Positions 27,536 to 35,620 of a DNA stretch of 64,000 nt are shown here, piece by piece. A program made the position numbers and the translations under genes. The DNA lies in contig NZ_FOEF01000005.1 in assembly GCF_900110575.1 (NCBI RefSeq), positions 310,001 through 374,000 of the forward strand, given 5' to 3'. The notes under the pieces are model-generated. The model was not told where the DNA came from and did not search any database. It was given only the letters and a program-made list of their open reading frames with translations. Origin of the DNA: Amycolatopsis saalfeldensis. GTDB lineage: Bacteria; Actinomycetota; Actinomycetes; Mycobacteriales; Pseudonocardiaceae. The number at the start of each line of letters is the position of its first letter. Position 1 is the first letter of the stretch.

Positions 27536-27555
27536 TCCGCATCGACGGGGGCCTG
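27536..27555 (-). terminator. rho-independent terminator
   Basis: CAGGCCCCCGTC is complementary to GACGGGGGCCTG; on the minus strand the stem is followed by TTTTCG. It lies just after the stop of the small hypothetical gene (27573-27896) and before the phosphopantetheinyl transferase. The stem arms extend slightly over the listed core. Confidence 0.8.
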
Positions 27556-27572
27556 CTCCGGGTTCGTGGGGT

Positions 27573-27896
27573 CTAGTCGGTCTTGTTGCGCATGGCGATC
27601 GGGACGCCCGCCAGATCCTCCTCGTTGCAGAGCACCTTCACGTCGTAATAGGGCGAGCCCTGCCGGTCGTCGTAGTCGAGGTGGATCGCGAGCACGTCGA
27701 GCGGTTCACCGAGCCACTCCTGAGCCTGACGTAGCCACACGGCACAACGTTCCAGTGCGGTCGGCAGATCGTCGTCGCGAAACTCGACCGGGCGATACGG
27801 CACGTCCTGTACCTGATCGCGGGGGTGCGTGGGGGCTGGCAGGCCTGGTGCGAGACCCGAGTCGTCCAGTTCGAGTTGGATCGTTTGCTCAGTCAC
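27573..27896 (-). CDS. small conserved-looking acidic protein
   Basis: 107 residues, acidic, with no TM helix or known motif. The segment LPTALERCAVWLRQAQEWLGEP followed by DVLAIHLDYDDRQGSPYYDV looks like a compact alpha-beta fold. GTG 27896 has a GGGGGA site about 11 bases upstream; a GTG at 27914 is an alternative. It is followed by a clear terminator, which supports its being a real transcript. I do not recognise the function. Confidence 0.65.
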   Translation of the reverse strand: MTEQTIQLELDDSGLAPGLPAPTHPRDQVQDVPYRPVEFRDDDLPTALERCAVWLRQAQEWLGEPLDVLAIHLDYDDRQGSPYYDVKVLCNEEDLAGVPIAMRNKTD

Positions 27897-27970
27897 CCTT
27901 CGAGCGTCCCCCACGTTCGCCGTTCGAGCAAGGCGTAGGAGCCTAAAAGCCCCGCTACGGTGCTGGTAGA

Positions 27971-28047
27971 CACCAAACCGATCGAAAGTAAGCAGTTGGC
28001 GCAGGCCTTCGCCTTCCCCGGTCGGCTTACTTTCGATCTTTTTGGTG
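27971..28047. repeat. 23-bp near-perfect inverted repeat overlapping a TetR stop codon
   Basis: The arms at 27971-27993 and 28025-28047 match as inverted copies at 21 of 23 positions, with the inner 14 bp perfect, around a 31-base spacer. The right arm encodes the last residues and the stop of the TetR gene. On the plus strand it runs into TTTTT. It could act as a terminator for the TetR operon or be the footprint of a lost small element; no flanking target duplication is visible. Confidence 0.65.
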
Positions 28048-28677
28048 GGGCACGTCCCACACTTGGGCGACCACTTCGAGGCAGGGTCGCAGATCGGTCA
28101 CGGCCACTTCGCCCGGGTGTCCCAGCGCCCGTAACGCCAATTCCGCGTAATGCCGGGCGAGCCCGTCCAACGGCAGCGGGCCGCGGGGCGAATACCACCG
28201 TGCGACACCACTGCACATCTCCAGCAGCGCCAGCCTGGTCACGGCCGGGTGCGCGGTGTGGAACACGCCCGCGGCCACACCGTCCTCGATGGCCTGTGCC
28301 CAGAGCTCTTCGTATTCGTCCCGCAGCGCGACGACACGGGCACGCGCGGCGTCCGAAAGCGCGTCGACTTCGTTGTCCACCACCCGGGTTTCGGCCGGCT
28401 GGGCGGCGTGCGCGAGGACGTGCAGCGCGACCAGCGCGCGCAGCCGGGCCACCGGATCGCCGGCGCCGGCCGTGGCCTTCGCCGCGGCGTCGAGCAGGCG
28501 CCGCAGCGACGTCGCCATGATCTCGACGAGCAAGTCCTCCTTCGTGCCCATGTAGTGGTAAAGGCTCGCGGACGACAGCTCCGCCTCCTGGGCCAGATCC
28601 CGGATGCCCGTGCCGTGGAAACCCTTGGCGGCGAACAGTTTCACCGCCGCCGCGCGCACCCGTTCGCCACTGCTCAC
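28027..28677 (-). CDS. TetR/AcrR family transcriptional regulator
   Basis: 216 residues. The HTH is GIRDLAQEAELSSASLYHYMGTKEDLL at about residues 25-51, of the type found in KstR2/FadR-like acyl-CoA-responsive regulators. GTG 28677 overlaps the acyl-CoA ligase stop as GTGA, so it is co-translated with the ligase and enoyl-CoA hydratase. The probable target is the TCGA palindrome at 30968-30983 in front of that operon. Its last codons lie in a long inverted repeat. Confidence 0.9.
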   Translation of the reverse strand: MSSGERVRAAAVKLFAAKGFHGTGIRDLAQEAELSSASLYHYMGTKEDLLVEIMATSLRRLLDAAAKATAGAGDPVARLRALVALHVLAHAAQPAETRVVDNEVDALSDAARARVVALRDEYEELWAQAIEDGVAAGVFHTAHPAVTRLALLEMCSGVARWYSPRGPLPLDGLARHYAELALRALGHPGEVAVTDLRPCLEVVAQVWDVPHQKDRK

Positions 28678-30209
28678 AACCACTCCCCGGTGCTGCGGTC
28701 CCAGGCTCCGGCGCGCGGGTTCGGCGTCTTGCGCAGCTCGCCCTTCGCGACGCGCTCCGAAGGCGTCAGCGGCAGGTCTTCGGCGAACGCCCAGAAGCGC
28801 GGCACCTTGAAGTAGGCCAGCTTGTCCGCGCAGAACTCGGCCAGCGCTTCGGGTTCCGGCCGCGCGCCTTCACACACGATGTACGCCTTCACCTCTTCGC
28901 CGCGCAGCTCGTCCGGCACCGCGATGACGGCCGCGAGCCGTACCGCCGGATGGAGCAGCAACGCGCGCTCCACCTCGTCGGCCGAGACGTTCTCGCCGCT
29001 GCGCCGGATCATGTCCTTAGTACGGCCAACGAAATACACCCGGCCTTCGGCGTCCATGCGCGCCAGGTCGCCGGTGTGGAACCAGCCGCCCGCGAACGCG
29101 CGCGTGGTCGCCTCGGGATCTTCGTGGTAGCCGTGCATCAGGCCGATGCCGCGGATGAGCAGCTCGCCGGTTTCCCCGCGCGGCAGCGGCTTCCCGTCGT
29201 CGCCGGCGATCATCACCTCGCGGTCGCGGGTCGGGCGCCCGATGCAGCCGGTGCCGACGGCGGCTTCGTGGTCCGCTTCGGACACCCGGATGTCGCCGCC
29301 CGTCTCGGTCATCCCGAACGCCTCGTACCACGGCACGCCCCAGCGCTCTTCCAGCTCCGCGTGCAGTTCGCGCGGGATGGCGGACGCGCAGACCGCGCGC
29401 ACCCGGTGGTTCCGGTCGTCCTCGTGGGGCGGCTGGCGCAGCAGCAGCGTCGGCATCAGGCCGAGGCAGTAGAACCAGGTGACGCCGTGCTCGCGGACCT
29501 TCGCCCAGAACGTCGACGGGTGGAACCGGTCCAGCACCACCAGGGTGGCGCCGCCCGCGAGCCCCAGCGCGACGTTCCACTGTGGATCGATGTAGTGGAA
29601 CGGCTGGGCGGTGAGCAGCACGTCCTCCTCGCCGACGGCCGGGAAGTCCGCGGCCAGCCCGATCGCCAGCGTGGTCCAGTAGCGGTGCGGCAGCACACAG
29701 CCCTTGGGCGCGCCGGTGGTGCCGGAGGTGTACTGGAGGTTCACGGGCTGCTCGGCGACCACCGGGGCGGGCTCGTACGGCTTGGTGGCTTGTAGTTCGT
29801 CCGCCGTCAGGACGCGTTCCAACGCGGTGTCCGGCGCGATCTTCCGCAGCAGCTCGACGAATTCCCCGGCCGCCACGGCGAACCGCGCGCCGGAATGACG
29901 CAGCACGTGGGCGCCGTCGAACTCGCGGTAGCTCGTGTTCACCGGCACGAGCACCGCGCCGAGCTTCGCCAGCGCCAGCCACAGCAACGGGAACTCGGGC
30001 TGGTTGCGCAGCATCACCGCGACCCGGTCGCCCGGGCGGACGCCCAGCCCGTGCAGCGCGGCGGCGAAGGCGGTGCTGCGGGTGTCCACGTCCGCGAAGG
30101 TGAAGCGCTCGCCGGTCACGTCGAAGACCCACGCGGTGCGCTCCGGCCAGAGCCGCGCGGCCCGCGTGACCAGCTCGACGAGGGTGTCCGCCTGGGCGAG
30201 CGACGTCAC
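28674..30209 (-). CDS. AMP-dependent acyl-CoA ligase
   Basis: A 511-residue ANL-superfamily enzyme. P-loop LQYTSGTTGAPKGCVLPHRY, A5 YEAFGMTETGGDIRVSE, A7/A8 GGWFHTGDLARMDAEGRVYFVGRTKDMI, hinge RRSGENVSADEVE, and the C-terminal Lys in LPLTPSERVAKGELR. Relationship to carnitine/crotonobetaine- or steroid-side-chain-type ligases is suggested by RRSGENVSADEVE, but the substrate cannot be fixed. GTG start overlaps the enoyl-CoA hydratase stop; its own stop overlaps the TetR start. Together with the hydratase it forms a short acyl-CoA degradation module. Confidence 0.92.
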   Translation of the reverse strand: MTSLAQADTLVELVTRAARLWPERTAWVFDVTGERFTFADVDTRSTAFAAALHGLGVRPGDRVAVMLRNQPEFPLLWLALAKLGAVLVPVNTSYREFDGAHVLRHSGARFAVAAGEFVELLRKIAPDTALERVLTADELQATKPYEPAPVVAEQPVNLQYTSGTTGAPKGCVLPHRYWTTLAIGLAADFPAVGEEDVLLTAQPFHYIDPQWNVALGLAGGATLVVLDRFHPSTFWAKVREHGVTWFYCLGLMPTLLLRQPPHEDDRNHRVRAVCASAIPRELHAELEERWGVPWYEAFGMTETGGDIRVSEADHEAAVGTGCIGRPTRDREVMIAGDDGKPLPRGETGELLIRGIGLMHGYHEDPEATTRAFAGGWFHTGDLARMDAEGRVYFVGRTKDMIRRSGENVSADEVERALLLHPAVRLAAVIAVPDELRGEEVKAYIVCEGARPEPEALAEFCADKLAYFKVPRFWAFAEDLPLTPSERVAKGELRKTPNPRAGAWDRSTGEWL

Positions 30210-30949
30210 GACCGGCTCCGGAACGCCTCGGTCGACGCGCGGACCGCGGCCGAGTGCTCGGTCACCAGCGCGTGGCTGACTTCCAGCTCCAGCGCCGATT
30301 CCAGGGCGTGGTCGATCCCGGCGTCGAGCGCGCGCTTGGCCATGGTGGCGGCCTCCGCGGGGTGGTGCGCGATCTTCTCGGCCCAGCCCTGGGCGAGAAG
30401 CATCAGCTCGGCGGCCGGGACGGCGGCGTTGACCAGGCCGAGGTCGTGCGCGCGAAGGCCGTCGAAGCGCTCGCCGAGCAGCAGCAGCTCCTTCGCCTTC
30501 ATCGGGCCGACCAGCAGCGGCAGCAGCCGTGAGGCCGCGCCCGTGACGCTGAGCCCGAGCGACACCTCGGGGAACGCGAACACGGCGTCGTCCGCGGCCA
30601 GCACCAGGTCGCAGCCCAGCGCGAACTCCGCGCCGGCGCCGATCGCATAGCCGTGCACGGCGGCGATCACCGGCTGCGGCAGTGCGCGCAGCCGCCGGGT
30701 GACGTCCTGGAGCCGGTCGAGCCGGACGCGCGAGTCGCCTTCCGGCGTCGGCTCCTTCAGGTCGTGCCCGGCGCAGAACGCCCGGCCGTTGCCGGCCAGC
30801 ACGACCACGCGGGCGTCGCAGCGCGCGACGCCGTCCAGCGCGGCGAGGAAGTCGTCCACCAGCACGGGGGCGACGGCGTTCAGCCGCTCGGGCCGGTTCA
30901 GCCGGATCTGCGCGATGCCGCCTTCGACGGTCAGGTCCACGGTGCTCAT
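30206..30949 (-). CDS. enoyl-CoA hydratase/isomerase family protein
   Basis: 247-residue crotonase-fold protein. The oxyanion-hole segments are AGNGRAFCAGHDLKE (AGHDL) and VHGYAIGAGAEFALGCDLVLA. The segment FAFPEVSLGLSVTGAASRLL covers the region of the second catalytic Glu, which is retained (PEVSLG). Hydration of an enoyl-CoA is the most likely reaction. It is the first gene of a three-gene coupled operon with a ligase and a TetR repressor, divergent from an amidohydrolase. Confidence 0.9.
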   Translation of the reverse strand: MSTVDLTVEGGIAQIRLNRPERLNAVAPVLVDDFLAALDGVARCDARVVVLAGNGRAFCAGHDLKEPTPEGDSRVRLDRLQDVTRRLRALPQPVIAAVHGYAIGAGAEFALGCDLVLAADDAVFAFPEVSLGLSVTGAASRLLPLLVGPMKAKELLLLGERFDGLRAHDLGLVNAAVPAAELMLLAQGWAEKIAHHPAEAATMAKRALDAGIDHALESALELEVSHALVTEHSAAVRASTEAFRSRS

Positions 30950-30967
30950 GGCGGCGAGCCTAGACGT

Positions 30968-30987
30968 TCGATCGATCGATCGATAGT
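30968..30987. promoter_or_regulatory. 16-bp perfect palindrome (TCGA)4 plus -10 element
   Basis: TCGATCGATCGATCGA at 30968-30983 is four tandem TCGA units and thus a perfect 16-bp palindrome in the 47-bp gap between two divergent transcripts. GATAGT at 30982-30987 is placed as a -10 for a leaderless amidohydrolase mRNA. The palindrome is the best candidate operator for the TetR protein at 28027-28677. Confidence 0.6.
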
Positions 30988-30996
30988 GTCAGCGGC

Positions 30997-32685
30997 ATGC
31001 GGGTCGACGCGGTTTACGAGAACGCACACCTGATCACCGGCGAGAGCGCGCTGGCCGTGCTGAACGGCCGGGTGGTGGCGCTGGGCGAGGACGCCGAGGG
31101 GCTTTCGGCGCGCCGCCGGGTCGACCTCGGCGGCGCGTACGTGGTGCCCGGCTTCCACGACGCGCACAACCACATGGCCTGGTACGGCATGGGCCTGGAC
31201 GACGTGCCGCTGAGCGGCTGCCGCAGCGTCGAGGAGGTCTACGACGCCGTCGCGCGCCGGGCCGCCGGGCTGCCTGCCGGGAGCTGGGTGATCGGCAGCG
31301 GTTACGACCAGAACAAGCTGGCCGGCGGCCACCCCGACCGGCACGGCCTGGACCGCGCCGCGCCCGGCATGCTGGTCCGGCTCAAGCACACCTCCGGGCA
31401 CATGACCGTGGTCAACTCGGCGGTGCTCGACCGCCTGGACCTGGCGAATGTGCCGGTGGGCGGCGACGTGGTGCTCGACGCCGCGGGCTCGCCGACCGGG
31501 CTGCTGCGCGAGCAGGCCCAGCTGCTGCTGCGACCGTTGACCTATCCGACGCCGCTGGAGTCCGTGGTCCGCGGCCTGGACCGGGCGGGCGAGCAGTACC
31601 TGTCCGAGGGCATCACCAGCGTGCAGGAGGCCGGGATCGGCGGCGGGCTGGTCGGCGAGACCCCGGCGGAACTGGCGGCGTACCAGCTGGCTCGCTCGCG
31701 CGGGCTGCTGCGCGTACGGAGCACCGTGATGGTGGCCGCGAGCGTGCTGCACGACCTGCCCGACGGCGCCGGTTTCGGCCTGGACCTCGGCCTGCGCACC
31801 GGCCTCGGCGACGACTGGCTGCGCGTCGGGCCGATGAAGCTCTTCGCCGACGGCTCCCTGATCGGGCGGACCTGCGCGATGCACGAGCCGTTCGCCGGCA
31901 CCGGCCCGGATGCCGGGGCTGCCGCAAGCTCCGGCGCGGCCGCTGGTTCCGGAGCTGCCTCAGCTCCCCGCGCTGCCTCAGCTCCCGGCGCTGTCTCGGA
32001 TCCCGGCGAGGCACAGAACCGCGGCTACTTCCAGGTGCCCGAGGACGAGCTGGCCCGCACCATCCGCCTCGCGCACGAGGCCGGCTGGCAGATCGCGACC
32101 CACGCCATCGGCGACCGTGCCGTGACGGTGGTGCTCGACGCGTACGAAGCCGCTCTGGCCGCTTCGCCGCGCGCGGATCACCGGCACCGCATCGAGCACT
32201 GCGCGGTGCTTCAGCCCGCAGAGCTGAGGCGGCTCGCCTCGCTGGGCCTGATCGCCTCGCCGCAGGGCCGCTTCGTGAACGAACTCGGCGACGGCATGCG
32301 CGCAGCCCTGGGCGAGCACCGCGTGCCGTGGTGCTACCGGCTGCGCAGCGTCCTCGACGCGGGCGTTGTCCTACCCGCCAGCTCCGACCGCCCCGTGGTC
32401 AACGGCGCGCCGCTGCTCGGCCTGGCGGACATGGTGCGCCGCCGGACCTCGTCGGGAGCACCGTTCTCCCCCGAGGAGGCGATCACCCCCGCGGAAGCCC
32501 TGCGCGCGTACACGTACGGCTCGGCGTACGCGACCTTCGCCGAAGACCGGCTCGGCACCCTGGAGCCGGGCAAGCTGGCGGACTTCGCCGTGCTCTCCGG
32601 CAATCCCCTTGACGAGTCCGGAATGGACGATCTGCGCGTGCTCGCCACCGCGATCGACGGCGAACTCCGTTACGAGGCCCCATGA
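30997..32685 (+). CDS. YtcJ-type amidohydrolase with a repeat insertion
   Basis: A 562-residue metal-dependent hydrolase of the amidohydrolase superfamily (N-substituted formamide deformylase/YtcJ group). HxH ligands lie in GFHDAHNHMAWYG. The carboxylated-Lys region is MKLFADGSLIGRTCAMHEPF, other ligands are in TGTHAIGD-like ATHAIGDRAV and HRIEHC, and the final Asp is in ASSDRPVV. After the GSLIGRT block an insert of about 35 residues, rich in Ala/Ser/Pro/Gly, is encoded by 18-bp tandem repeats, where relatives have only a short loop. It is divergent from the enoyl-CoA hydratase operon. The substrate is unknown. Confidence 0.9.
   Translation: MRVDAVYENAHLITGESALAVLNGRVVALGEDAEGLSARRRVDLGGAYVVPGFHDAHNHMAWYGMGLDDVPLSGCRSVEEVYDAVARRAAGLPAGSWVIGSGYDQNKLAGGHPDRHGLDRAAPGMLVRLKHTSGHMTVVNSAVLDRLDLANVPVGGDVVLDAAGSPTGLLREQAQLLLRPLTYPTPLESVVRGLDRAGEQYLSEGITSVQEAGIGGGLVGETPAELAAYQLARSRGLLRVRSTVMVAASVLHDLPDGAGFGLDLGLRTGLGDDWLRVGPMKLFADGSLIGRTCAMHEPFAGTGPDAGAAASSGAAAGSGAASAPRAASAPGAVSDPGEAQNRGYFQVPEDELARTIRLAHEAGWQIATHAIGDRAVTVVLDAYEAALAASPRADHRHRIEHCAVLQPAELRRLASLGLIASPQGRFVNELGDGMRAALGEHRVPWCYRLRSVLDAGVVLPASSDRPVVNGAPLLGLADMVRRRTSSGAPFSPEEAITPAEALRAYTYGSAYATFAEDRLGTLEPGKLADFAVLSGNPLDESGMDDLRVLATAIDGELRYEAP
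31954..32007 (+). repeat. three 18-bp tandem repeats in the amidohydrolase gene
   Basis: Three successive 18-bp units beginning GCTGCCTCAGCTCCC encode A-A-S-A-P-R, A-A-S-A-P-G and A-V-S-D-P-G. The first two units differ at one base. They sit in frame, so the gene stays open. Confidence 0.8.
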
Positions 32686-32716
32686 CCGATCGGTCCATGA
32701 CTCAGCACCCCATCAT

Positions 32717-33037
32717 TCACCTCCCGCCGACGAACGCCAGCGCCTCGCGAGCGAGCGCTTCCCACTGGTACGAAGATTCGGTGTCGAGGGTGAACCACTC
32801 CTTCATCGGCGTTCCTTTGTTGGCGTCGAACCGGATTCCGTGGCCCTCGTCGACCAGCGCGTCGACCCGGGGCCGCGGCAGTTTCAGCACGAGGTGCCCG
32901 CGCACGAACTTGGCGAAGATCCGGTTGTCCACGCGCAGGGCGTGCGAACCGAACCCGCGCCCGGGCGTGGGCGGGGTGACGCCTTCGGCACCCAGCATCT
33001 CGTCGATCAGGTCCTCGAACCGCTCCTGCGGAGTCAT
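32717..33037 (-). CDS. TfoX/MmcQ-like small protein
   Basis: 106 residues. The core FGSHALRVDNRIFAKFVRGHLVLKLP followed by GTPMKEWFTL and the C-terminal WEALAREALAFVGG matches the small TfoX/Sxy N-terminal-domain (YjbR-like) proteins common in actinobacteria, where the role is not known. It is convergent with the amidohydrolase and divergent from the GNAT gene. A competence role, as for Haemophilus Sxy, should not be assumed. Confidence 0.75.
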   Translation of the reverse strand: MTPQERFEDLIDEMLGAEGVTPPTPGRGFGSHALRVDNRIFAKFVRGHLVLKLPRPRVDALVDEGHGIRFDANKGTPMKEWFTLDTESSYQWEALAREALAFVGGR

Positions 33038-33084
33038 GCCAGCACGATAACCACGACCACCGACAGAAATGAGGCTGCTCGCCG

Positions 33085-33525
33085 ATGCCCGTTCGCGAAG
33101 CCGTGTTCGAAGACGCCGAAGAAATCTGCGCGCTCATCGAAGAACACGCTGTCTACGAAGACAAACACGACCTGAAGCTGGACCGCGCCGAGATGAGCGG
33201 GCACCTGTTCGGGCCGGAGCCGAAGGCCTGGGTGCTGATCGCCAGCCCACCCGGCCGCCCGGACCTGGTCGCGGGCTTCGCCTTCTGCAGCTGGAACTTC
33301 TCCACCTGGGAGGCCCGCCCCGGCATCTGGCTCGACGATCTGTTCATCCGCCCGGAGCACCGTCGCCACGGCCTCGGCCGGGAGCTGCTGAACGCCCTGC
33401 GCGAGCGCACCGCCGGCCGCGTCGAATGGGACATGCAGGCCGGGAACGAAAAGGCCGCGGCCTTCTACGCGCAGCTGGGCGCCGAGCCCGTGCCCGGCTG
33501 GACCCGGTACCGCTGGCGGCCGTGA
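33085..33525 (+). CDS. GNAT family N-acetyltransferase
   Basis: 146 residues. The acetyl-CoA-binding segment IWLDDLFIRPEHRRHGLGRELLNAL includes the R/Q-x-x-G-x-G/A loop (RRHGLG). EWDMQAGNEKAAAFYAQLGAEPV is the typical C-terminal block. It resembles the diamine/amine acetyltransferase subgroup. The substrate is unknown. It stands alone. Confidence 0.9.
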   Translation: MPVREAVFEDAEEICALIEEHAVYEDKHDLKLDRAEMSGHLFGPEPKAWVLIASPPGRPDLVAGFAFCSWNFSTWEARPGIWLDDLFIRPEHRRHGLGRELLNALRERTAGRVEWDMQAGNEKAAAFYAQLGAEPVPGWTRYRWRP

Positions 33526-33587
33526 CGCGCCCGCGCACCTCGCGCCGGACGGCAGGAGTGTCGGGGCGGCCCCGTATCGTATGCGGC

Positions 33588-34271
33588 ATGGGAGATGGTT
33601 CCGTCCGGAGGTCGTCGTCGGTCGAGGACTACGTGCGGGTGATCTACGGGCTGGTCGAGCGAGGTGAAGCGGTCACGAACGCGTCGCTGGCGGGGCGGCT
33701 CGAGGTCAGCCCCTCGTCGGCCTCGGGCATGGTGACGAAGCTTTCCCAGCTCGGCCTCGTGGCGCACGTGCCGTACCGCGGCATCGAGCTGACCGCCGAG
33801 GGGCGGCTGCTCGCGCGGTCCGTGCTGCGCCGGCACCGGCTGATCGAGACGTACCTGGTCTCCGAGCTGGGCTACACCTGGGACGAGGTGCACGCCGAGG
33901 CCGACGCCCTCGAGCACGCGGTGTCCGATTGCCTGGTCGAGCGCATCGCGGCCAAGCTCGGCAACCCCGTCCGCGACCCGCACGGCGACCCCATCCCCGC
34001 CCCGGACGGCAGCGTCGAGGAGCTGCCGATGCGCATCCTGGACGACCTCCCGCCGGGCGCCGTCGGCGAGATCGTGCGCGTCTGGGACACCGACCCCGAG
34101 CTGCTGCGCTACCTGACCGAGCACGCGATCGGCCTCGGCGAGCGGATCGAGGTCGTCGAGCGCCAGCCCTTCGGCGGCCCGATGGTCGTGAAGGTCGGCC
34201 AGCCGCCGGACGCCGCCACCCACGCCATCGGCAAGGAGATCGCGCAGGCCCTGTCGGTCGCGGTGCGCTGA
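33588..34271 (+). CDS. DtxR/MntR-type metal-dependent regulator
   Basis: 227 residues. Winged HTH: VEDYVRVIYGLVERGEAVTN then LAGRLEVSPSSASGMVTKL. The dimerisation/metal domain has RRHRLIETYLVSELGYTWDEVHAEADALEHAVSD, with His/Glu/Cys-type ligand positions, and a C-terminal SH3-like domain follows (EIVRVWDTDPELLRYLTEH). The residue set is closer to manganese-responsive MntR/SirR than to IdeR, which is inference. ATG 33588 has CGTATCGTATG just upstream, suggesting a leaderless transcript. No metal transporter is adjacent. Confidence 0.9.
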   Translation: MGDGSVRRSSSVEDYVRVIYGLVERGEAVTNASLAGRLEVSPSSASGMVTKLSQLGLVAHVPYRGIELTAEGRLLARSVLRRHRLIETYLVSELGYTWDEVHAEADALEHAVSDCLVERIAAKLGNPVRDPHGDPIPAPDGSVEELPMRILDDLPPGAVGEIVRVWDTDPELLRYLTEHAIGLGERIEVVERQPFGGPMVVKVGQPPDAATHAIGKEIAQALSVAVR

Positions 34272-34351
34272 GACTGCGTCGCCGGACGTACGCCGGGGTG
34301 ACGTCGCCTGGCGGATGTGCCCGCACCCGTCGCGGGCCGAGGATGACGTCC

Positions 34352-35173
34352 ATGACCACCAAGCCGTTCCGCTTCGGCATCGTCTCCGGGTTCGCCCCCG
34401 ACCTGGCCGCCTGGACCGCCCAGGCCCGCCGGTTCGAGGAGCTGGGCCTCGACACGATGCTCGCCACCGACCCCGTCGGCGACCTCGACCCGCTCACGCT
34501 CGTGCCGGCCGCCGCGGCCGTGACCAGCGAGCTCACCCTCGGCACATTCGTGCTGGCCGAACCGTTCCGCGACCACCGGCAGCTCGCCTGGGCGGTGCGC
34601 ACGCTGCACCAGAGCACCGGCGGCCGGTTCGAGCTCGGCCTCGGCGTCGGCCGTCCCGACGCCGGCGTGCGCGCCCAAGCCTTGGGTCGCGCGTTCGGCT
34701 CGCCGGGCGAACGGATCGCGCGGCTGGCCGACACTGTCGCATTCCTGAAGGAGACCCCGGACCGGCCGCGCCTGCTGCTGGCCGGCAGCGGGCCGAAGAT
34801 GCTCGCGCTCGCCGCCCGCGAGGCGGACGTCGTCACCCTCTCCTGGATGCCCCGGACCACCGAGGCCGAGGCTGACTCCATTGTGGACAGATTCCGCGAA
34901 CTCGCGGGCAACCGACTGTCGGACATCGAACTGTCCATGAACTTGATGGCCATCGGGGACCGGCCGGCGCCGCACGTCGCGCGCTTCGCCGGGGTGGACG
35001 TGCCCGAGCTGGTCGCGGGTGGCGCGGTCACGGTCCTGCCGGAAAACGTGGCTGCGGCTGGGGAAACCCTTCTCCGCTGGCGCGAACGGTGGGGGATTTC
35101 CTACGTCACGGTCAATTCCGGCTATGCGGAACCCTTCGCCGCGATCGCCCGATCGCTGCGCGCACCCGGGTGA
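34352..35173 (+). CDS. F420-dependent LLM-class oxidoreductase
   Basis: A 273-residue luciferase-like TIM-barrel protein: FRFGIVSGFAPDLAAWTAQARRFEELGLDT, then LTLGTFVLAEPFRDHRQLAWAVRTLHQSTGGRFELGLGVG, the canonical LLM core. Actinobacterial members of this length use cofactor F420. ATG 34352 has GAGG at suitable spacing; ATG 34343 is a second possibility. The substrate is unknown. It is isolated from neighbours by about 80 bp on each side. Confidence 0.88.
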   Translation: MTTKPFRFGIVSGFAPDLAAWTAQARRFEELGLDTMLATDPVGDLDPLTLVPAAAAVTSELTLGTFVLAEPFRDHRQLAWAVRTLHQSTGGRFELGLGVGRPDAGVRAQALGRAFGSPGERIARLADTVAFLKETPDRPRLLLAGSGPKMLALAAREADVVTLSWMPRTTEAEADSIVDRFRELAGNRLSDIELSMNLMAIGDRPAPHVARFAGVDVPELVAGGAVTVLPENVAAAGETLLRWRERWGISYVTVNSGYAEPFAAIARSLRAPG

Positions 35174-35249
35174 GAGCCCTTCCGATCAAGCCCGGACCCG
35201 GCCTACGCTCCTGTGTTTTCGAGGCGACTTGGTTCGGAGCGTGTTAACC

Positions 35250-35600
35250 ATGACCGGTCAGCGGACACCGACAGTCGACCGGGGGGAACAAGCGGAGCGG
35301 GAGCTCGGGCGGCTGCTCGAAGTGGGACCGTTCGCCGAAGCCTTGCGGGCGGCCATCCGGGCCCGCGGCCTCGGCCTGGAGCGCATCAGATATCGCCTGC
35401 GGGGCCGGGGGACCTCGCTGAGCCTGGCGACGCTGAGCCACTGGCAGTCCGGCCGCTGCCGCCCGGAGCGACCGGAATCGTTGCAGGCGCTCAGATATCT
35501 GGAGGAAATCCTCCGCGTACCGGACGGTTCGCTGCGGAGACTGCTGGGCCCGCCGCGCTCCCGCGGCCAGTACCACCAGCCGGCACCGCCGCTCGGCTGA
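35250..35600 (+). CDS. small HTH protein, apparently the N-terminal domain only of a larger actinobacterial family
   Basis: 116 residues with a helix-turn-helix of the XRE-like actinobacterial type: TSLSLATLSHWQSGRCRPERPESLQALRYLEEILRVPDGSLRRLLGPP. In longer relatives I know, this block is followed by a C-terminal domain of about 150-200 residues. Here the frame stops about ten residues later. It could be a stand-alone DNA-binding module or a truncated gene. ATG 35250 and GTG 35241 are both possible starts. Confidence 0.7.
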   Translation: MTGQRTPTVDRGEQAERELGRLLEVGPFAEALRAAIRARGLGLERIRYRLRGRGTSLSLATLSHWQSGRCRPERPESLQALRYLEEILRVPDGSLRRLLGPPRSRGQYHQPAPPLG

Positions 35601-35620
35601 GCTCACTTACGATCGGGCGC

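Noticed and set aside
27971-28047. Insertion sequence or MITE with terminal inverted repeats
   Set aside because: No transposase, no target-site duplication and only 31 bases inside; reported as an inverted repeat only.
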